Position numbers and translations under genes: made by a program. This document shows positions 6,542 through 6,604 of a DNA stretch of 6,604 bases, in pieces (position 1 is the first letter of the stretch; each line of letters opens with the position of its first letter). The notes under the pieces are model-generated. The model made no database searches. It saw only the letters and a program-made list of their open reading frames with translations, and had not been told where the DNA came from. The DNA is from an uncultured Alphaproteobacteria bacterium. Its GTDB lineage: Bacteria > Pseudomonadota > Alphaproteobacteria > CAAHEQ01 > UBA3637. The stretch is from positions 1 through 6,604 of the forward strand of contig CALXTZ010000070.1 of assembly GCA_944391545.1 (NCBI GenBank). The letters are read 5' to 3'.

Positions 6542-6604
6542 AATACCGGCTTCTTCAAAAAAGTACGGTGCCTCATCGGGGCATTTACAAGCACCTGTAT
6601 CTGC
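6077..6604 (-). CDS. Cys-rich repeat protein, 5' part (enters from right edge)
   Basis: The minus-strand frame is open from the window edge (6604) through 175 codons to TAG at 6079-6077; the true start is outside the window. By my translation it has 22 Cys in 175 residues. It includes a CxC then CC module (ACKCP, then ICCKSGY) that closely resembles the C-terminal end of the downstream fragment, and a block NCYINDKLCGYNC that recurs there. Signal peptide or anchor, if any, would be in the missing N-terminal part. No known domain is recognised. The middle of this part is much more AT-rich than its surroundings. Frame and composition leave little doubt that it is coding. Confidence 0.6.
   Translation of the reverse strand, partial: ADTGACKCPDEAPYFFEEAGICCKSGYSPVEGVCQKVDCRGGPTSYNCYINDKLCGYNCDSIGRNCAIGICYADYCIENESFYKIPFHVGGNYSYGCFKIKDEQISCARIYESPNLWYCYLNNDPQEYCCQADYATLECIRGICENICPNGWNYELPDGGSCRKDNLLCQYISGT

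Larger units (their letters stand above)
5468..6604 (-). pseudogene. Cys-rich repeat gene interrupted by in-frame TAG (partial)
   Basis: Read as one unit, this is 379 codons in a single frame: 175 sense codons, one TAG (6079-6077), 202 sense codons and a terminal TAG. Cys content is almost equal on the two sides (22 of 175 and 25 of 202), and repeat modules continue across the stop: the block around the TAG (GT-stop-KC, then C-x6-CG) aligns with TGYQEC followed by C-x7-CG in the next module, which would place Gln at the interrupted position. A CAG to TAG transition is the simplest explanation. All three stop codons end intact genes in this window, so a reassigned code is unlikely. The product was probably a secreted or surface disulfide-rich protein. 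Alternatives are a sequencing error or programmed readthrough. Confidence 0.6.

Noticed and set aside
5468..6604. Alternative genetic code with UAG as a sense codon
   Set aside because: TAG ends the full-length acylphosphatase and the Cys-rich frame at plausible places, and TAA and TGA are also used normally, so one internal TAG is better explained by mutation or error.
1..6604. CRISPR array, tRNA or rRNA gene, insertion sequence or phage attachment site
   Set aside because: I saw no regularly spaced direct repeats, no tRNA-like or rRNA-like segment, and no transposase or integrase frame. The only repeats are the protein-level Cys modules, the poly-G tract and short inverted repeats.

Overview
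The window looks like a piece of a bacterial chromosome, most likely from an alphaproteobacterium of moderate GC. The inference rests on the run rarA – rluC – asmA-family – acylphosphatase, on the alphaproteobacterial look of the RluC and AsmA proteins, and on the cysteine-rich repeat protein at the right edge, a style I associate with gut-dwelling alphaproteobacterial lineages. The lineage is an inference, not a demonstrated fact.

Layout. Positions 1-159 carry no convincing gene: a purine-rich stretch with an 11-G run, then an AT-rich part with a 7-bp inverted repeat. Positions 160-492 (minus strand) encode a small RNHCP-type zinc-ribbon protein of unknown function. A 65-bp divergent spacer separates it from a compact plus-strand cluster (558-5471): rarA (clamp-loader-like AAA+ ATPase for stalled forks), an RluC-family 23S rRNA pseudouridine synthase overlapping it by 16 bp, a 778-residue AsmA-family envelope protein 11 bp further on, and an acylphosphatase that starts on the last base of the asmA stop codon. 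The spacing points to one transcription unit with coupled translation. The four products do not form an obvious pathway (genome maintenance, ribosome modification, envelope homeostasis, acyl-phosphate hydrolysis), so the cluster is best read as a housekeeping operon.

The acylphosphatase gene meets a minus-strand gene tail to tail; both stop codons lie in one CTAG palindrome at 5468-5471. A strong GC hairpin sits just inside the end of the acylphosphatase gene.

The right 1.1 kb (5468-6604, minus strand) is the most interesting part. It is one long cysteine-rich reading frame (about 12% Cys, imperfect tandem Cys modules) that runs in from the right edge, meets a single in-frame TAG at 6077-6079, and continues in the same frame with the same Cys pattern for another 202 codons. 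The downstream part has no credible start or signal peptide, so I read the whole as one secreted or surface repeat protein split by a nonsense codon (mutation, sequence error or, less likely, readthrough). GC within this frame dips from about 47% to about 33% over roughly 6061-6480, suggesting mosaic origin.
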